Origin: Blastococcus sp. CPCC 205250
GTDB taxonomy: Bacteria; Actinomycetota; Actinomycetes; Mycobacteriales; Geodermatophilaceae
DNA length: 64,000 bases
Direction of reading: 5' to 3'
Assembly: GCF_019799925.1 (NCBI RefSeq)
Contig: NZ_JABGCG010000004.1
Span: 1-64,000, forward strand
A program made the translations under genes and the position numbers. The notes below the pieces were generated by a model. It was not told the DNA's origin, searched no databases, and saw only the letters and a program-made list of their open reading frames with translations. Shown in pieces: positions 31,664 through 40,596 of this stretch (position 1 is its first letter; each line of letters begins with the position of its first letter).

Positions 31664-32361
31664 GCGGCCTCCAGGGCTCCGGGTTCCGGGGACAGGTGAC
31701 CCTCGACGGGCCGTCGGGCACGGGCAAGTCCAGCGTGGCCCGGGCGGTCGCCGCCCGCCTCGGCGCGGCCTACCTCGACACCGGCGCCATGTACCGCGCG
31801 GCCACCGTCGCCGTGCTCGACGCCGGCATCGACCCCGAGGACGCCGAGGCGGTGGCCGGCGTGGTCGCCGGCGCGCGGATCGACGTGGGGACCGAGGCCG
31901 GCACCGAGATCGTCCGCGTGGACGACGTCGACGTCGCGGTGCGCATCCGCGGGGCCGAGGTGACCCGGGCGGTGTCGGCGGTGTCGGCCGTCCCGGCGGT
32001 GCGCAGGCAGCTGGTCGACCAGCAGCGCGACCTCGTGGCGGCCGCCGACGCCGTCGTCGTCGAGGGGCGCGACATCGGCACCGTCGTCCTCCCCGGGGCG
32101 ACCTGCAAGATCTACCTGACCGCCGCCCCGGAGGCCCGCGCGCAGCGGCGGGCCGGGCAGCTGGGGGTCACCGACGCTGCGGAGATCGCCGCGATCGCCG
32201 CCGACCTGCGCCGCCGGGACACCTACGACAGCAGCCGCGAGGACAGCCCGCTGCGGCCGGCGGCCGACGCGGTCGTCGTCGACAGCACGGAGCTGGACCG
32301 CGACCAGGTCGTGGACCGGGTCGTCGCGCTGGCGCAGGCCGCGGTGGGGGTGTCCCGATGA
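31660..32361 (+). CDS. cmk: Cytidylate kinase
   Basis: The 233-residue enzyme phosphorylates CMP and dCMP. The P-loop is [20 protein letters not shown], followed by [14 protein letters not shown] and the [19 protein letters not shown] segment. [10 protein letters not shown] and [18 protein letters not shown] complete the family pattern. It is coupled to aroH upstream and to der downstream by 4-base overlaps. Confidence 0.95.
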   Translation: MSGLQGSGFRGQVTLDGPSGTGKSSVARAVAARLGAAYLDTGAMYRAATVAVLDAGIDPEDAEAVAGVVAGARIDVGTEAGTEIVRVDDVDVAVRIRGAEVTRAVSAVSAVPAVRRQLVDQQRDLVAAADAVVVEGRDIGTVVLPGATCKIYLTAAPEARAQRRAGQLGVTDAAEIAAIAADLRRRDTYDSSREDSPLRPAADAVVVDSTELDRDQVVDRVVALAQAAVGVSR

Positions 32362-33716
32362 GCGAGGAGGGCACCGGCGTCCCGCTGCCGGTGGTCGCGG
32401 TCGTCGGCCGGCCCAACGTGGGCAAGTCCACGCTGGTCAACCGCGTGCTGGGCCGTCGCGCCGCCGTCGTCCAGGACGTGCCGGGCGTGACCCGCGACCG
32501 GATCTCCTACGAGGCGCTGTGGAACGGCAAGAGGTTCACCGTGACCGACACCGGCGGCTGGGACCCGAAGGCCGAGGGACTCGGCGCGTCGATCAGCCGC
32601 CAGGCCGAGTTCGCCATGCGGACCGCCGACGTGATCGTCCTGGTGGTCGACAGCCAGGTCGGCGCGACCGACACCGACCTGGCCGCCGCCCGCATCCTGC
32701 GGCGCAGCGACCGCCCGGTGATCCTCGTGGCCAACAAGGTGGACGACGAGCGCAGCGAGGCCGGAGCTTCGGAGCTGTGGTCGCTCGGGCTGGGGGAGCC
32801 GCAGCCGATCAGCGCGCTGCACGGCCGCGGCGCCGGTGACCTGCTCGACATGATCCTCGACGCGCTGCCCGAGGCGCCGCGCGAGACCGGCCTCGAGACC
32901 GGCCCGCGCCGGGTGGCCCTGGTCGGCCGGCCCAACGTCGGCAAGTCGAGCCTGCTCAACCGGCTGGCCAAGGAGGAGCGCTCGGTCGTCGACTCGGTCG
33001 CCGGCACCACCGTGGACCCGGTCGACTCGATCATCACCCTCGGCGGCGAGGAGTGGCGGTTCGTCGACACCGCCGGCCTGCGCCGCAAGGTCAACACCGC
33101 CAGCGGCATGGAGTACTACGCGAGCCTGCGCACCGAGGCGGCCATCCAGGCCGCAGAGGTGGCCGTCGTCCTGCTCGCCGCGGACGAGGTGATCAGCGAG
33201 CAGGACCAGCGGGTGATCACCCAGGTGATCGAGGCCGGCCGCGCGCTGGTCATCGCGATCAACAAGTGGGACCTGCTCGACGAGGACCGCCACTACTCGC
33301 TGGAGCGCGAGGTCGAGCGCGACCTCGCCCGGGTCAAGTGGGCCAGCCGGGTGAACATCTCGGCCAAGGGCGGCCGGGGCGTGGGCAAGCTCGCCGACCA
33401 CCTGCGCGCCGCGCTCGCGTCGTGGGAGAGCCGCATCCCGACGGCGGAGCTCAACCAGTACGTGCGCGCGCTGGTGCAGGAGACGCCGCCGCCGGCCCGG
33501 GGTGGGCGCGCGCCGAAGATCAAGTACGTGACGCAGGCCGACGTCCGGCCGCCGCGGTTCGTCGTGTTCTCCACCGGGTTCCTGGAGGCCGGGTACCGCC
33601 GGTTCCTGGAGCGCAAGCTGCGCGAGCGGTGGGGCTTCGACGGGACGCCGATCGAGATCTCGGTCAAGGTGCGCGAGGGCCGCGAGAGCGAGCGCCGCAA
33701 GGGCATCGGCGGGTAG
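32358..33716 (+). CDS. der: Ribosome-assembly GTPase Der (EngA)
   Basis: The 452-residue protein has two tandem GTPase domains. The first has [16 protein letters not shown], a DTGGW switch and NKVDD; the second has [22 protein letters not shown] and INKWD. A KH-like C-terminal domain follows, with [20 protein letters not shown]. Der acts in 50S ribosome assembly and is usually essential. It is the last gene of the aroH-cmk-der unit. Confidence 0.96.
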   Translation: MSEEGTGVPLPVVAVVGRPNVGKSTLVNRVLGRRAAVVQDVPGVTRDRISYEALWNGKRFTVTDTGGWDPKAEGLGASISRQAEFAMRTADVIVLVVDSQVGATDTDLAAARILRRSDRPVILVANKVDDERSEAGASELWSLGLGEPQPISALHGRGAGDLLDMILDALPEAPRETGLETGPRRVALVGRPNVGKSSLLNRLAKEERSVVDSVAGTTVDPVDSIITLGGEEWRFVDTAGLRRKVNTASGMEYYASLRTEAAIQAAEVAVVLLAADEVISEQDQRVITQVIEAGRALVIAINKWDLLDEDRHYSLEREVERDLARVKWASRVNISAKGGRGVGKLADHLRAALASWESRIPTAELNQYVRALVQETPPPARGGRAPKIKYVTQADVRPPRFVVFSTGFLEAGYRRFLERKLRERWGFDGTPIEISVKVREGRESERRKGIGG

Positions 33717-33782
33717 CGATGAGTACCGCCGCCGGGGCGGGTCCGGTGAGATGAGACCCACCGACCCGTCCCGGAGGCAGTG

Positions 33783-34676
33783 ATGACCGCACCGCAGACG
33801 CACACGCTCGAGGTCCCGGGGGCCGTCCTCGCCTACGACGTCCGGCCCGGCGACGGGACCTCGTCCGAGCCGCCGCTGTTCGTGTTCGGCTCACCGATGG
33901 CGGCGTCGGGCTTCGGCACGCTGGCCGCGCTCTTCCCCGACCGCACGGTGGTCACCTACGACCCGCGCGGGGCCGAGCGCAGCCGGCGCACCGACGGCGC
34001 GGCCGAGACCACGCCCGAGGAGCACGCCGACGACCTGGCCCGGGTCATCGAGGCCGTCGGCGGTCCCGTCGACGCGCTGGCCAGCAGCGGGGGAGCGGTC
34101 AACGCCCTGGTGCTGGTCGCGCGGCGGCCCGAGCTGGTCCGCACGCTGGTGGCGCACGAGCCGCCGGCGGTGTCGCTGCTGCCGGACCGCGAGGAGGCGC
34201 TGGCCGCCTGCGCCCACGTCTCGGAGACCTACCGGCGCGCCGGCTACGGCGCCGGCATGGCCGAGTTCGTCCGGCTGGTGATGCACACCGGCCCGATCCC
34301 CGCCGACTGGGCCGAGCACCCGGCCGACCCGGCCGCGTTCGGTTTCCCCGCGGAGGACGACGGCTCCCGCGACGACGTCCTGCTGGGCCAGAACATGGGC
34401 ACCAGCACCCCGTTCGAGCACGACCTCGCGGCCCTGCGCGCCACGTCGACGCGGATCGTGCCGGCCGTGGGGGCGAACTCCGCCGGGCAGCTGGCGCACC
34501 GCGGCGGCGAGGCCCTGGCCGAGGCGCTGGGCAGGCCCGCGGTCGTCTTCCCCGGCGACCACGGCAGCTTCCTCGACACCGGCTTCGGCGACCCGGTCGA
34601 CGCCGAGGCGTTCGCCGCGCGCCTGCGCGAGGTGCTCGGCGTCGGGATGCTCGAGGAGGCCCCGGTCGGCGGCTGA
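33783..34676 (+). CDS. Alpha/beta-hydrolase
   Basis: The 297-residue protein has an alpha/beta-hydrolase fold: an oxyanion strand PPLFVFGSPMAASGFGTLAA, a nucleophile elbow LASSGGAVNALVLV with Ser in the SSGG context, and FPGDHGSFLDTGFG with the His. The G-x-S-x-G elbow is altered to A-S-S-G-G, which is common in this branch. GGAGG lies five bases before the ATG at 33783. The substrate is unknown. It lies directly upstream of the tRNA that hosts the island. Confidence 0.78.
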   Translation: MTAPQTHTLEVPGAVLAYDVRPGDGTSSEPPLFVFGSPMAASGFGTLAALFPDRTVVTYDPRGAERSRRTDGAAETTPEEHADDLARVIEAVGGPVDALASSGGAVNALVLVARRPELVRTLVAHEPPAVSLLPDREEALAACAHVSETYRRAGYGAGMAEFVRLVMHTGPIPADWAEHPADPAAFGFPAEDDGSRDDVLLGQNMGTSTPFEHDLAALRATSTRIVPAVGANSAGQLAHRGGEALAEALGRPAVVFPGDHGSFLDTGFGDPVDAEAFAARLREVLGVGMLEEAPVGG

Positions 34677-34705
34677 CCCCGCGCGGACCGCCGGGGCCGG
34701 TGCGG

Positions 34706-34711
34706 TAACCT
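34706..34711 (+). promoter_or_regulatory. Predicted -10 element of tRNA-Pro
   Basis: TAACCT fits the -10 consensus and lies 39 bases before the mature tRNA start, in a short leader. No good -35 is visible. Confidence 0.4.
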
Positions 34712-34750
34712 GCTCTCGCAGCGATCGGGCGGTGCGAGCCGCCCGGCGCT

Positions 34751-34829
<79 letters not shown>

Positions 34830-34841
34830 AAATCGCAGGTC

Positions 34842-34876
34842 AGAGGCGGGTCGCCCGAAGGGGTGGGCCCGCCTCT
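34842..34876 (+). terminator. Hairpin terminator after tRNA-Pro
   Basis: AGAGGCGGG (34842-34850) pairs with CCCGCCTCT (34868-34876) across a 17-base loop, 18 bases after the tRNA. It is followed by CGCG rather than a T tract, so efficiency is uncertain. The right junction has only the 5' arm within the window. Confidence 0.5.
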
Positions 34877-34882
34877 CGCGTG

Positions 34883-34909
34883 AGTACAGCAACCGGTACA
34901 GCAACGCGG
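34883..34909 (+). repeat. Left arm-type integrase site
   Basis: The block holds two direct copies of GTACAGCAAC, at 34884 and 34896. The whole 27-bp block is 26/27 identical to 63801-63827 at the other end. It lies between attL and the integrase stop. Short direct repeats flanking a core are typical arm-type binding sites of tyrosine integrases. Confidence 0.6.
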
Positions 34910-34928
34910 TTGCGCTGTCCCGCGACGG

Positions 34929-36062
34929 TCACCACCGCAGGGCCTGGTCGAGCCGGTCGGCGGCCTCGCGCTGGAGCTCGGGGCCGACGTGGCTGTAGAT
35001 GTCGGCGGTGATGGCGTACGACGAGTGGCCGAGGTGCTCCTGGACGACTTTGGTGTGCGTCCCCGCCGCGAGCAGGAAGCTGGCTGCCGAGTGGCGAAGC
35101 GTGTGCAGGTGCACGCCCGTAAGGCCGGCTCGCTGGGCGAGCTGGTCGAAGCGGCGCAGGACGTTGCGAGGTTCGAGCGGTGTCCCGATCTCGGTGGTGA
35201 AGACCAGGCCGCGCTCATGCCACGCCTCGGCGGCGGCGAGTCGCTCCTCGGCCTGGCTGGTCAGGTGGGCGCGCAGTGTCTCGACGGTTGTGCGGGGGAG
35301 CGGCACCGTTCGGCGGGACTTGTCGGTCTTGGGGTTGCTCAGCTGCAGTCCCTTCGAGGTGCGTGTGAGCGTCCAACGGACACGAAGCCGCGCCCCGTCG
35401 AGGTCCACGTCCGTCCAGTGCAGGGCCAGTGCCTCGCCGCGGCGCAGTCCGGTCGCGAGCATGAGCCGGAACAGCGGCTCGAGCCGGTCGCCGGTGATGG
35501 CCTCGAGGAGCCGCTGCGCCTGGTCGGCGGTGAGGTAGGCGGCGTCCTTCCGATCGACGGCAGGACGCTTGACCACCACGGCGGGATTCTTGCGGAGGAG
35601 TCCGTCCCGCACCGCCACGTCGAGGGCGGCCCGCAGCACGGTGTAGATGGTGCGCACGGTTGAGGGCGCGAGTCCGGCTTCGCGCTTGGCCACGATGAGC
35701 GCTTCGACGTCGGAGGGTCGGAGCCGGTCGAGAGCACGGCTCCCGAGGGCCGGGACGAGGTGCTTTCGAGCGATGTTCGCGTACAGGTCGACGGTGGCCT
35801 GCTTGCGGTCGCTGGCCGGCAGGGCCTTCGTCGTCCAGTCGTCGAGCCAGGCTGCCAGCGACATCGTGGCGTCCTTGAGCGGTGCGCCGGCCGCGAGCCG
35901 GTCGCGGAGGTCGTCGTGCTTCCTGCGGACCTCGACCTGAGTTCCTCCGTAGACGGTGCGGCGCTTGCTTCGGCCGTCGTCGTCGCGATAGCTCAGCTCG
36001 CCGGACCAGGTCCCATCAGCGCGCTTGAAGATCGAGCCCTCACCGTTCGCACGCTTAGCCAA
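34929..36062 (-). CDS. int: Site-specific tyrosine integrase of the island
   Basis: The protein of about 377 residues has an N-terminal arm-binding domain (AKRANGEGSIFKRADGTWSG, then a YRDDDGR segment), a core-binding domain near SLAAWLDDWT, and a catalytic domain. The catalytic residues are the Arg in LATGLRRGEALALHW, HTLRHSAASFLL with His-x-x-Arg, EHLGHSSYAITADIYSHV with the second His and the Tyr. TTG at 36062 is chosen as start because GGAGG lies five bases before it and relatives begin with a residue right before AKRANGEG; a longer form from 36125 is possible. It acts on the tRNA-Pro att sites. Confidence 0.93.
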   Translation of the reverse strand: MAKRANGEGSIFKRADGTWSGELSYRDDDGRSKRRTVYGGTQVEVRRKHDDLRDRLAAGAPLKDATMSLAAWLDDWTTKALPASDRKQATVDLYANIARKHLVPALGSRALDRLRPSDVEALIVAKREAGLAPSTVRTIYTVLRAALDVAVRDGLLRKNPAVVVKRPAVDRKDAAYLTADQAQRLLEAITGDRLEPLFRLMLATGLRRGEALALHWTDVDLDGARLRVRWTLTRTSKGLQLSNPKTDKSRRTVPLPRTTVETLRAHLTSQAEERLAAAEAWHERGLVFTTEIGTPLEPRNVLRRFDQLAQRAGLTGVHLHTLRHSAASFLLAAGTHTKVVQEHLGHSSYAITADIYSHVGPELQREAADRLDQALRW

Positions 36063-36216
36063 GCGATCCTCCGGCTTCTGGTTGGGCCTGTCGGTGGTCC
36101 TCGTCCTCGAGTCCGGAGAGCCCACGACGCCTCTTGAGGCGCGTCAGTCTCGCGGGATAACGCGGTTCGAGCACGGTCCCCTGTGGACGACAGCCGTTCT
36201 AGGCGTTGTCCACCGC

Positions 36217-36459
36217 TCACCGACCGGCCGAGGCCCTCTCGGCGGCCGCTAGCCGGCTGACGTACCGCTCCAGTTCGACGCGGGAGATCCGGCAGCTACG
36301 GCCGATGTGCACCGGGTGCAAGTCGCCGGCCTTCATGAGCGCATAGATGGTGGTCTGGCCGATGCGGAGGACCGTCGCTGCTTCCTCGGGCGTCAAGAGG
36401 AGCCGATGAGCGGCCAGCGCGTCGTGGTGTTGCATTTCGTCCGCCATCTCGTCGTCCAC
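36217..36459 (-). CDS. xis: Excisionase-type helix-turn-helix protein
   Basis: The 80-residue protein has one winged or MerR-like HTH: LLLTPEEAATVLRIGQTTIY, then ALMKAGDLHPVHIGRSCRIS. This is the usual fold of actinobacterial AlpA/Xis-type proteins next to tyrosine integrases. It lies 154 bases upstream of int in the same direction. GTG at 36459 is used; ATG at 36447 is also possible. It probably bends att DNA to favour excision, or controls int. Confidence 0.8.
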   Translation of the reverse strand: MDDEMADEMQHHDALAAHRLLLTPEEAATVLRIGQTTIYALMKAGDLHPVHIGRSCRISRVELERYVSRLAAAERASAGR

Positions 36460-36527
36460 CGTCTCTTCTCGACTCCGGCCGTCGGCTCAGACGCCGGTGC
36501 TTCAGAGTGGAGGAGCGGACTCCCGGG

Positions 36528-36580
36528 GATCTCCAGTACTCAGTGGCCGGGTACCCGGGGTCATTCGCGTACTGGAGATC
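36528..36580. promoter_or_regulatory. Nested inverted repeats upstream of xis
   Basis: GATCTCCAGTAC (36528-36539) and GTACTGGAGATC (36569-36580) are a perfect 12-bp inverted repeat. Between them is the perfect palindrome CCGGGTACCCGG (36547-36558). It lies 69 bases before the xis start, in the 236-base gap from the next gene. It may be an operator or a structured leader of the island control genes. Nothing else is seen in this gap. Confidence 0.5.
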
Positions 36581-36695
36581 GGTCTGCGAGTTCTCTCGGG
36601 GTCCTGCCGCCTTCCTCCAGTACGACGCCGGCGGGCGTGTGTCGACGGCGGGAAGGTCCGGCTCGGGCGCGAGGCGCCGGGTAGCCCGGGGTGGG

Positions 36696-36956
36696 TCAGC
36701 TCGACGACCGCTGGGAGCTGCGGAGGTCGAGATCGAGCAGAGCAGCGATCCGTCCGGCGACATCCGAGACGGACAGTTCGCAGCGGTCCCCGGCGGCGCG
36801 GGTGTAGAGGAGGACCGCCGAGACGGCGTAGGTCCAGAGCTTCGGCTGCCACGTGCCGGCCTCGCGCAGCAGATCGGGAAGCAGGCCGCCGCGCATGCAG
36901 GCGGCGGCATGGATGGCGTAGTGCGTCCGGTGGCGCAGTGTGCGACCGCTCAGCAT
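36696..36956 (-). CDS. Small protein of the island control region
   Basis: The 86-residue product reads as a helical protein: HYAIHAAACMRGGLLPDLLR, then WTYAVSAVLLYTRAAGDR and a Ser-rich end. Its ATG overlaps the TGA of an upstream frame (TGATG), which suggests translational coupling. It lies in the same direction as xis and int. No family is recognised, and the coding call rests on context and composition. Confidence 0.42.
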   Translation of the reverse strand: MLSGRTLRHRTHYAIHAAACMRGGLLPDLLREAGTWQPKLWTYAVSAVLLYTRAAGDRCELSVSDVAGRIAALLDLDLRSSQRSSS

Positions 36957-37246
36957 CAGTCGGCCAGGTAGCGATCCGTCAGTCCCTCGTATCCGAGCGG
37001 CTCGCTGCCCGAGGGACAGGCAAGGCCGAGTGCAGCAGCGGCGACCTCGAGGAGTGCGACATCCCGTGTGAAGGGGCCGCGGAGGTCGTACGGCTGGACC
37101 GACAGCATGAGCTCGAAGGCGTCTTCGTTGCCGTCGGCGAGGCCGGACAGGATGGCGATTTGTGCCTGGCGGTGCAGGACGTCCGGGTCCTCACACTGTC
37201 GCTTGGCGATGGCGAGCGTCCCCGCGAAGGCGGGTGACCTCCACCT
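36956..37246 (-). pseudogene. Probable broken gene coupled to the small ORF
   Basis: The minus-strand frame from 37246 to 36956 reads as a natural helical protein (AIAKRQCEDPDVLHRQAQIA, then LSVQPYDLRGPFTRDVALLE). It has no ATG or GTG before an internal ATG at 37108 that would give only 50 residues. A ribosome site (GGTGGAGG) sits just before the frame at about 37240, but the start-codon frame is not in phase with it. A frameshift near 37230 would reconcile this. It ends with a stop overlapping the next start. Confidence 0.4.
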
Positions 37247-37249
37247 TCA

Positions 37250-37904
37250 GCGCTCGGCTACTCGTCACAACGAGTCCAGCGGTCGCTGTGCCGACTGGCG
37301 GGCCGTCGCCTCCATGCCTGCCGAAAACGTGCAGGTCCGGCGGTGCAAGAGGTGTGTCGCCTCATGATCTTGGAGCTTCTCGTGTCTGGAGGATCCTTCG
37401 GAGTCGACGGTCCGCCGAGAGCCAGAACTGTGAATGAGACGGAGTCCAGCCGTCGCGGGCGCGGAGTGTCGGCCGCCCTCTTGACGCGCCCGAGACCGGC
37501 TCGACCGGCCTCGGCTTCATCCAGATGGCCATCGAGCGACCCGCCGGTGCTACGTCTCGGCTGACCGGTGCCCCCGGTGGTCCGGCCGATCTCCAGGGTC
37601 AGGTGCCGCGCGCCTGTCTCTGTCGGAGTCGGCTCGTGCCGTGCACGCGGGTCGCGCTGCGTGCGTAGACGCGAGGGGCGAGCCTGGAGACGAGGACGCG
37701 GCGTATTGCGGGGGCGGCCGCCAACGTCCAAGTCGCCGTGCCGCGTTGCCTTGTGTCAGCCGCCGTCGGTGATGAACGGAAAGATGCGGGTGAAGGCCGC
37801 TGGCCACGCCGCCAGCATGCTCGGTGCTGAAAGATCGTTCAGACCCATGGACCGGCCACCGGTGTCGAGTGTCATCCGTGCGGCGAGTTCCCGATGGAGG
37901 GCCG
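37250..37904. other. Stretch without recognisable gene
   Basis: Open frames here are Arg- and Ser-rich and look like shadows. No family, RNA gene or clear repeat was seen. Composition is less extreme than in the core chromosome, which fits the decayed left part of the island. Confidence 0.4.
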
Positions 37905-39400
37905 ATGGCGAGCAGCTGCAATGGACGTCGGGCGACGGAGGGGACGGGGCGCAGGCGCCGAAAGGTGTACGGGCCGGCGCGATCGCTCGCGCTGGCTGCC
38001 GTCCTCGTCGGTACAGGTCCTGCAGCGACGACGGCAGCAGCGGTGGAGCCGAGGCGAGCGATGCGTCCACGAGCCAGACCAGCGCTTCCAACCAAGCGAG
38101 CGACGACGCAGCGGTCGGTGTCCGGGGACCAGTGGTGCCGGTGAGCGTTCCTGACCCCGCACTCTCGCTCCTCGCCGAGGAGACGCTGTCACCGCGGCTG
38201 AGCGAGCTCACCCTCACCACTCCGGCCCTCGATGGGGAGACCAGGGTGCGCGTGCTCGTGCCAGCAGGTTATGCGACCTCGGGTCAGAGCTACCCGGTGC
38301 TGTACCTCTTCCACGGCGGGACGGAGGACTGGACGGCTTGGACAGACCCGGACCAGAAAGGCGACGCCGAGGCGGCGACCGCTGATCTCGATCTGATCGT
38401 GGTCATGCCGGACATCGGTCCGTTCGGCTACTCGACGGACTGGTTCAACCAGGGAGCGTTCGGCGCACCCATGTGGGAGACGTATCTGAGCGCCCAGCTC
38501 CTGCCCTTCGTCGACAGCCACTACCGGACGATTCCGGATCGATCGGCGCGTGCCACCGCTGGTCTCTCCCTGGGCGGGGACGGGGCCGTTTCGATGGCCG
38601 CACGTCATCCCGATCTCTATGGCATCGCCGCGTCGTTCTCGGGGGCCGTCGACAACAACAACGCTTTCTCGCAGGACCTGGTGTCGCCGGTTACCGGGCT
38701 GATCTACGGCACCTACGAGGCAGAGGAGGTGCGCTGGCGGGGCGGCAACTCGTGGGACCTGGCCGCCAATCTCGCGGACACGGACCTCACGCTGTTCGCG
38801 GGAACTGAGGAGGAGTTCATCACGGAGATGGCGGACTCCTTCCACGCCCGCCTCGCCGACCTCGGCATCGAGCACGGGTGGAACGAGGTGGCCGGCGGTA
38901 CCCACACCTACGAGTACTTCCAGCAGTACCTGGTCGAGTGGCTGCCGCACCTGATGGAGTACCTCGCAGCCGAGCGCGAGCTGCCAGCGTCGTTCACCTA
39001 CGTGTCGATCAAGCCGACCTACTCCGTGTACGACTGGACGGTCCGGATCGAGCGCCCCGCCCTCGAGTTCAGTGCTCTGGAGGTAGCCGGCGCCGATCGC
39101 TTCAGCGTGATCGGCAGCGGCAGCGCCAACGTCGTGACCGGTGCGCTCTACGAGGCGGGCGAGACCTACACCGTCACTGCGACCACCGGGCCCGTTGGCG
39201 AGGCCGAGGAGCAATTGGTCGCCGCAGACGGCGAAGGTCGTCTTCAACTCACCCTCGATCTCGGACCAGGCAACCCGAACCAGCAGTTCACCGCTGACGC
39301 CGAGGGCGGCGCCCCGGCGGACGGCAGCGAGGACCTTCCGTTCTTCGTCAGAGGCGGCGGATCTCAGTTCGCCGTCACTGAGGTCACCGTCCGAGGGTGA
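37905..39400 (+). CDS. Secreted esterase (antigen-85/esterase D-like), apparent frameshift
   Basis: The mature part, read from about 38042 to 39400, is an alpha/beta-hydrolase of the antigen 85/esterase D type: YPVLYLFHGGTEDWTAW, then ATAGLSLGGDGAVSMAARHP with the nucleophile Ser, and VAGGTHTYEYFQQYLVEWLP with the His. A C-terminal beta domain of about 130 residues follows. No start and signal peptide exist in this frame. The ATG at 37905 (after GGAGG) opens a different frame that encodes a good signal peptide, SLALAAVLVGTGPAATTAAA, and a switch at about 38040 would join the two. It is either a real frameshift (pseudogene) or a sequencing error. The substrate is unknown. Confidence 0.6.
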
Positions 39401-39486
39401 GCGGATGCGGTAGGTGCGCGCCGGAGCGGACCGCCGAGCACCACCTGAGCTGCGGCCGGCGTTCCCCCCGCTGGCCGCAGCTCGGG

Positions 39487-39585
39487 TCAGGCCGTCATGT
39501 GGCCCGCATGCTTGTAGACCTTGCCGTCCTTCATGACGAAGGGCACGCGCCGGAGGTCGTGATGTCGGCGAGGGGGCCGCCGGTG
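39487..39585 (-). pseudogene. C-terminal scrap of an amidohydrolase
   Basis: On the minus strand the last coding bases read RVPFVMKDGKVYKHAGHMTA and then a stop, which is the typical end of metal-dependent amidohydrolases of the imidazolonepropionase/prolidase type. Another frame just upstream reads GPLADITT, which fits the same family with a one-base frameshift between. The rest of the gene is absent, replaced by the IS110 remnant. Confidence 0.6.
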
Positions 39586-39602
39586 ACGTGAAATCCCGCA
39601 GT

Positions 39603-40224
39603 TGGTCGAGGCGCTGACTGGGCACCTGAACGATCAGCACGTCCAGCTGGCGCGGACCAGCTGCACCGCCTGCAGCTGGTCGAGGACGCCCTCGTCGAGC
39701 TCGATCATGTCACTGCCCCCGCCTGCCAGCCGTGGGCGCACCAGCTGGACCGCTGCAGATCATCCCGGGAGCCGGACCGAGGGTGGGCCAGGTGATCCTG
39801 GCCGAGACCGGCGGGGACATGTCCCGGTTCCCCTCCGCGGCGCATCCGGCGTCCTGGGCTGGCCAGCCTCGGGCACTTTCGAGTCGGCGGACAAGCAACA
39901 CCAAACCGAGGCCCAGCATGGCAACAGTGGCTGACCGCGATGCTGGTCGAGGCCGCTGGCTCGGTCGGGCGGATGAAGGGCAGCAACTAGCTCTCCGCCC
40001 AGCACGCCCGGCTCGCCAGCCGGCGGGGGATGGGTCGCGTCCAGGTCGCGGTCGCCCATTCGATCCCCATCTCGGTCCACTACATGCTCTCCCGCGACGA
40101 GCCCTACCAAGACCTTGGCGCGGACTGGCTGGCCCGATGCAACGACGACGCGCACTCCCGGGGGCTGGTCGCTCGACTCGAGCGGCCCGGCCACACCGTG
40201 CCCCTCGATCAGCCGGCCGCCTGA
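39603..40224 (+). mobile_element. IS110-family transposase remnant
   Basis: Pieces of an IS110-type transposase lie in several frames. An N-terminal helix region contains QLHRLQLVEDALVELDHV, the hallmark central segment is IPGAGPRVGQVILAETGGDM then SRFPSAAHPASWAGQ, and the C-terminal part reads VAVAHSIPISVHYMLSRDEP then YQDLGADW and ends at a stop. At least two frameshifts and a TAG at 39988 interrupt it, so it is inactive. The N-terminal DEDD domain is missing. Confidence 0.75.
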
Positions 40225-40596
40225 CCCAACTGGACAACACTGGAGGACGGGCTCTGCCCGCCCCGCGCTGACGCGCGCCTGCGACGCCGCTATTCACGGG
40301 TCTGTGGGATCTCGCTGATTTCCAGTGCTGAGGGGCCGGGCGTTCGGTGCGTAGTTGTGGCCGAGCCTGCCGCAACCTGAAGCGCTAGCGCGGTGGGGCG
40401 GCCGCCCCGGAAGGCGACTCCAGGGACCCTTGATCGGCACCTGCGGACCGTTGCCGCTCAACCGTCGGGGGAGCCTGACCGACGCTGGTTGAAGGCGCCG
40501 GTGGACCGCTGGCCGGCCGCGTGCCTCGAGCGGCTGGATTGGGAGTACCGAGCCGGCCAGCGAAGCAGCTGCATTGGCGTAGCAGCCTCTTGCGCG
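40225..40596. other. Stretch without recognisable gene
   Basis: No coding frame with natural composition was seen. The segment near 40320 (GATTTCCAGTGCTGAGGGGC) loosely resembles the repeat at 36528, with several mismatches. It separates the IS110 remnant from the amino-acid module. Confidence 0.4.

Noticed and set aside
34929..36459. Island as a self-transmissible actinomycete ICE
   Set aside because: Integrase and excisionase are present, but no FtsK/TraB-like translocase, relaxase or replication initiator is visible between the att sites.
37568..38041. N-terminal extension of the esterase in its own frame
   Set aside because: The extension is Arg-rich and lacks a signal peptide or ribosome site; the signal peptide lies in another frame.
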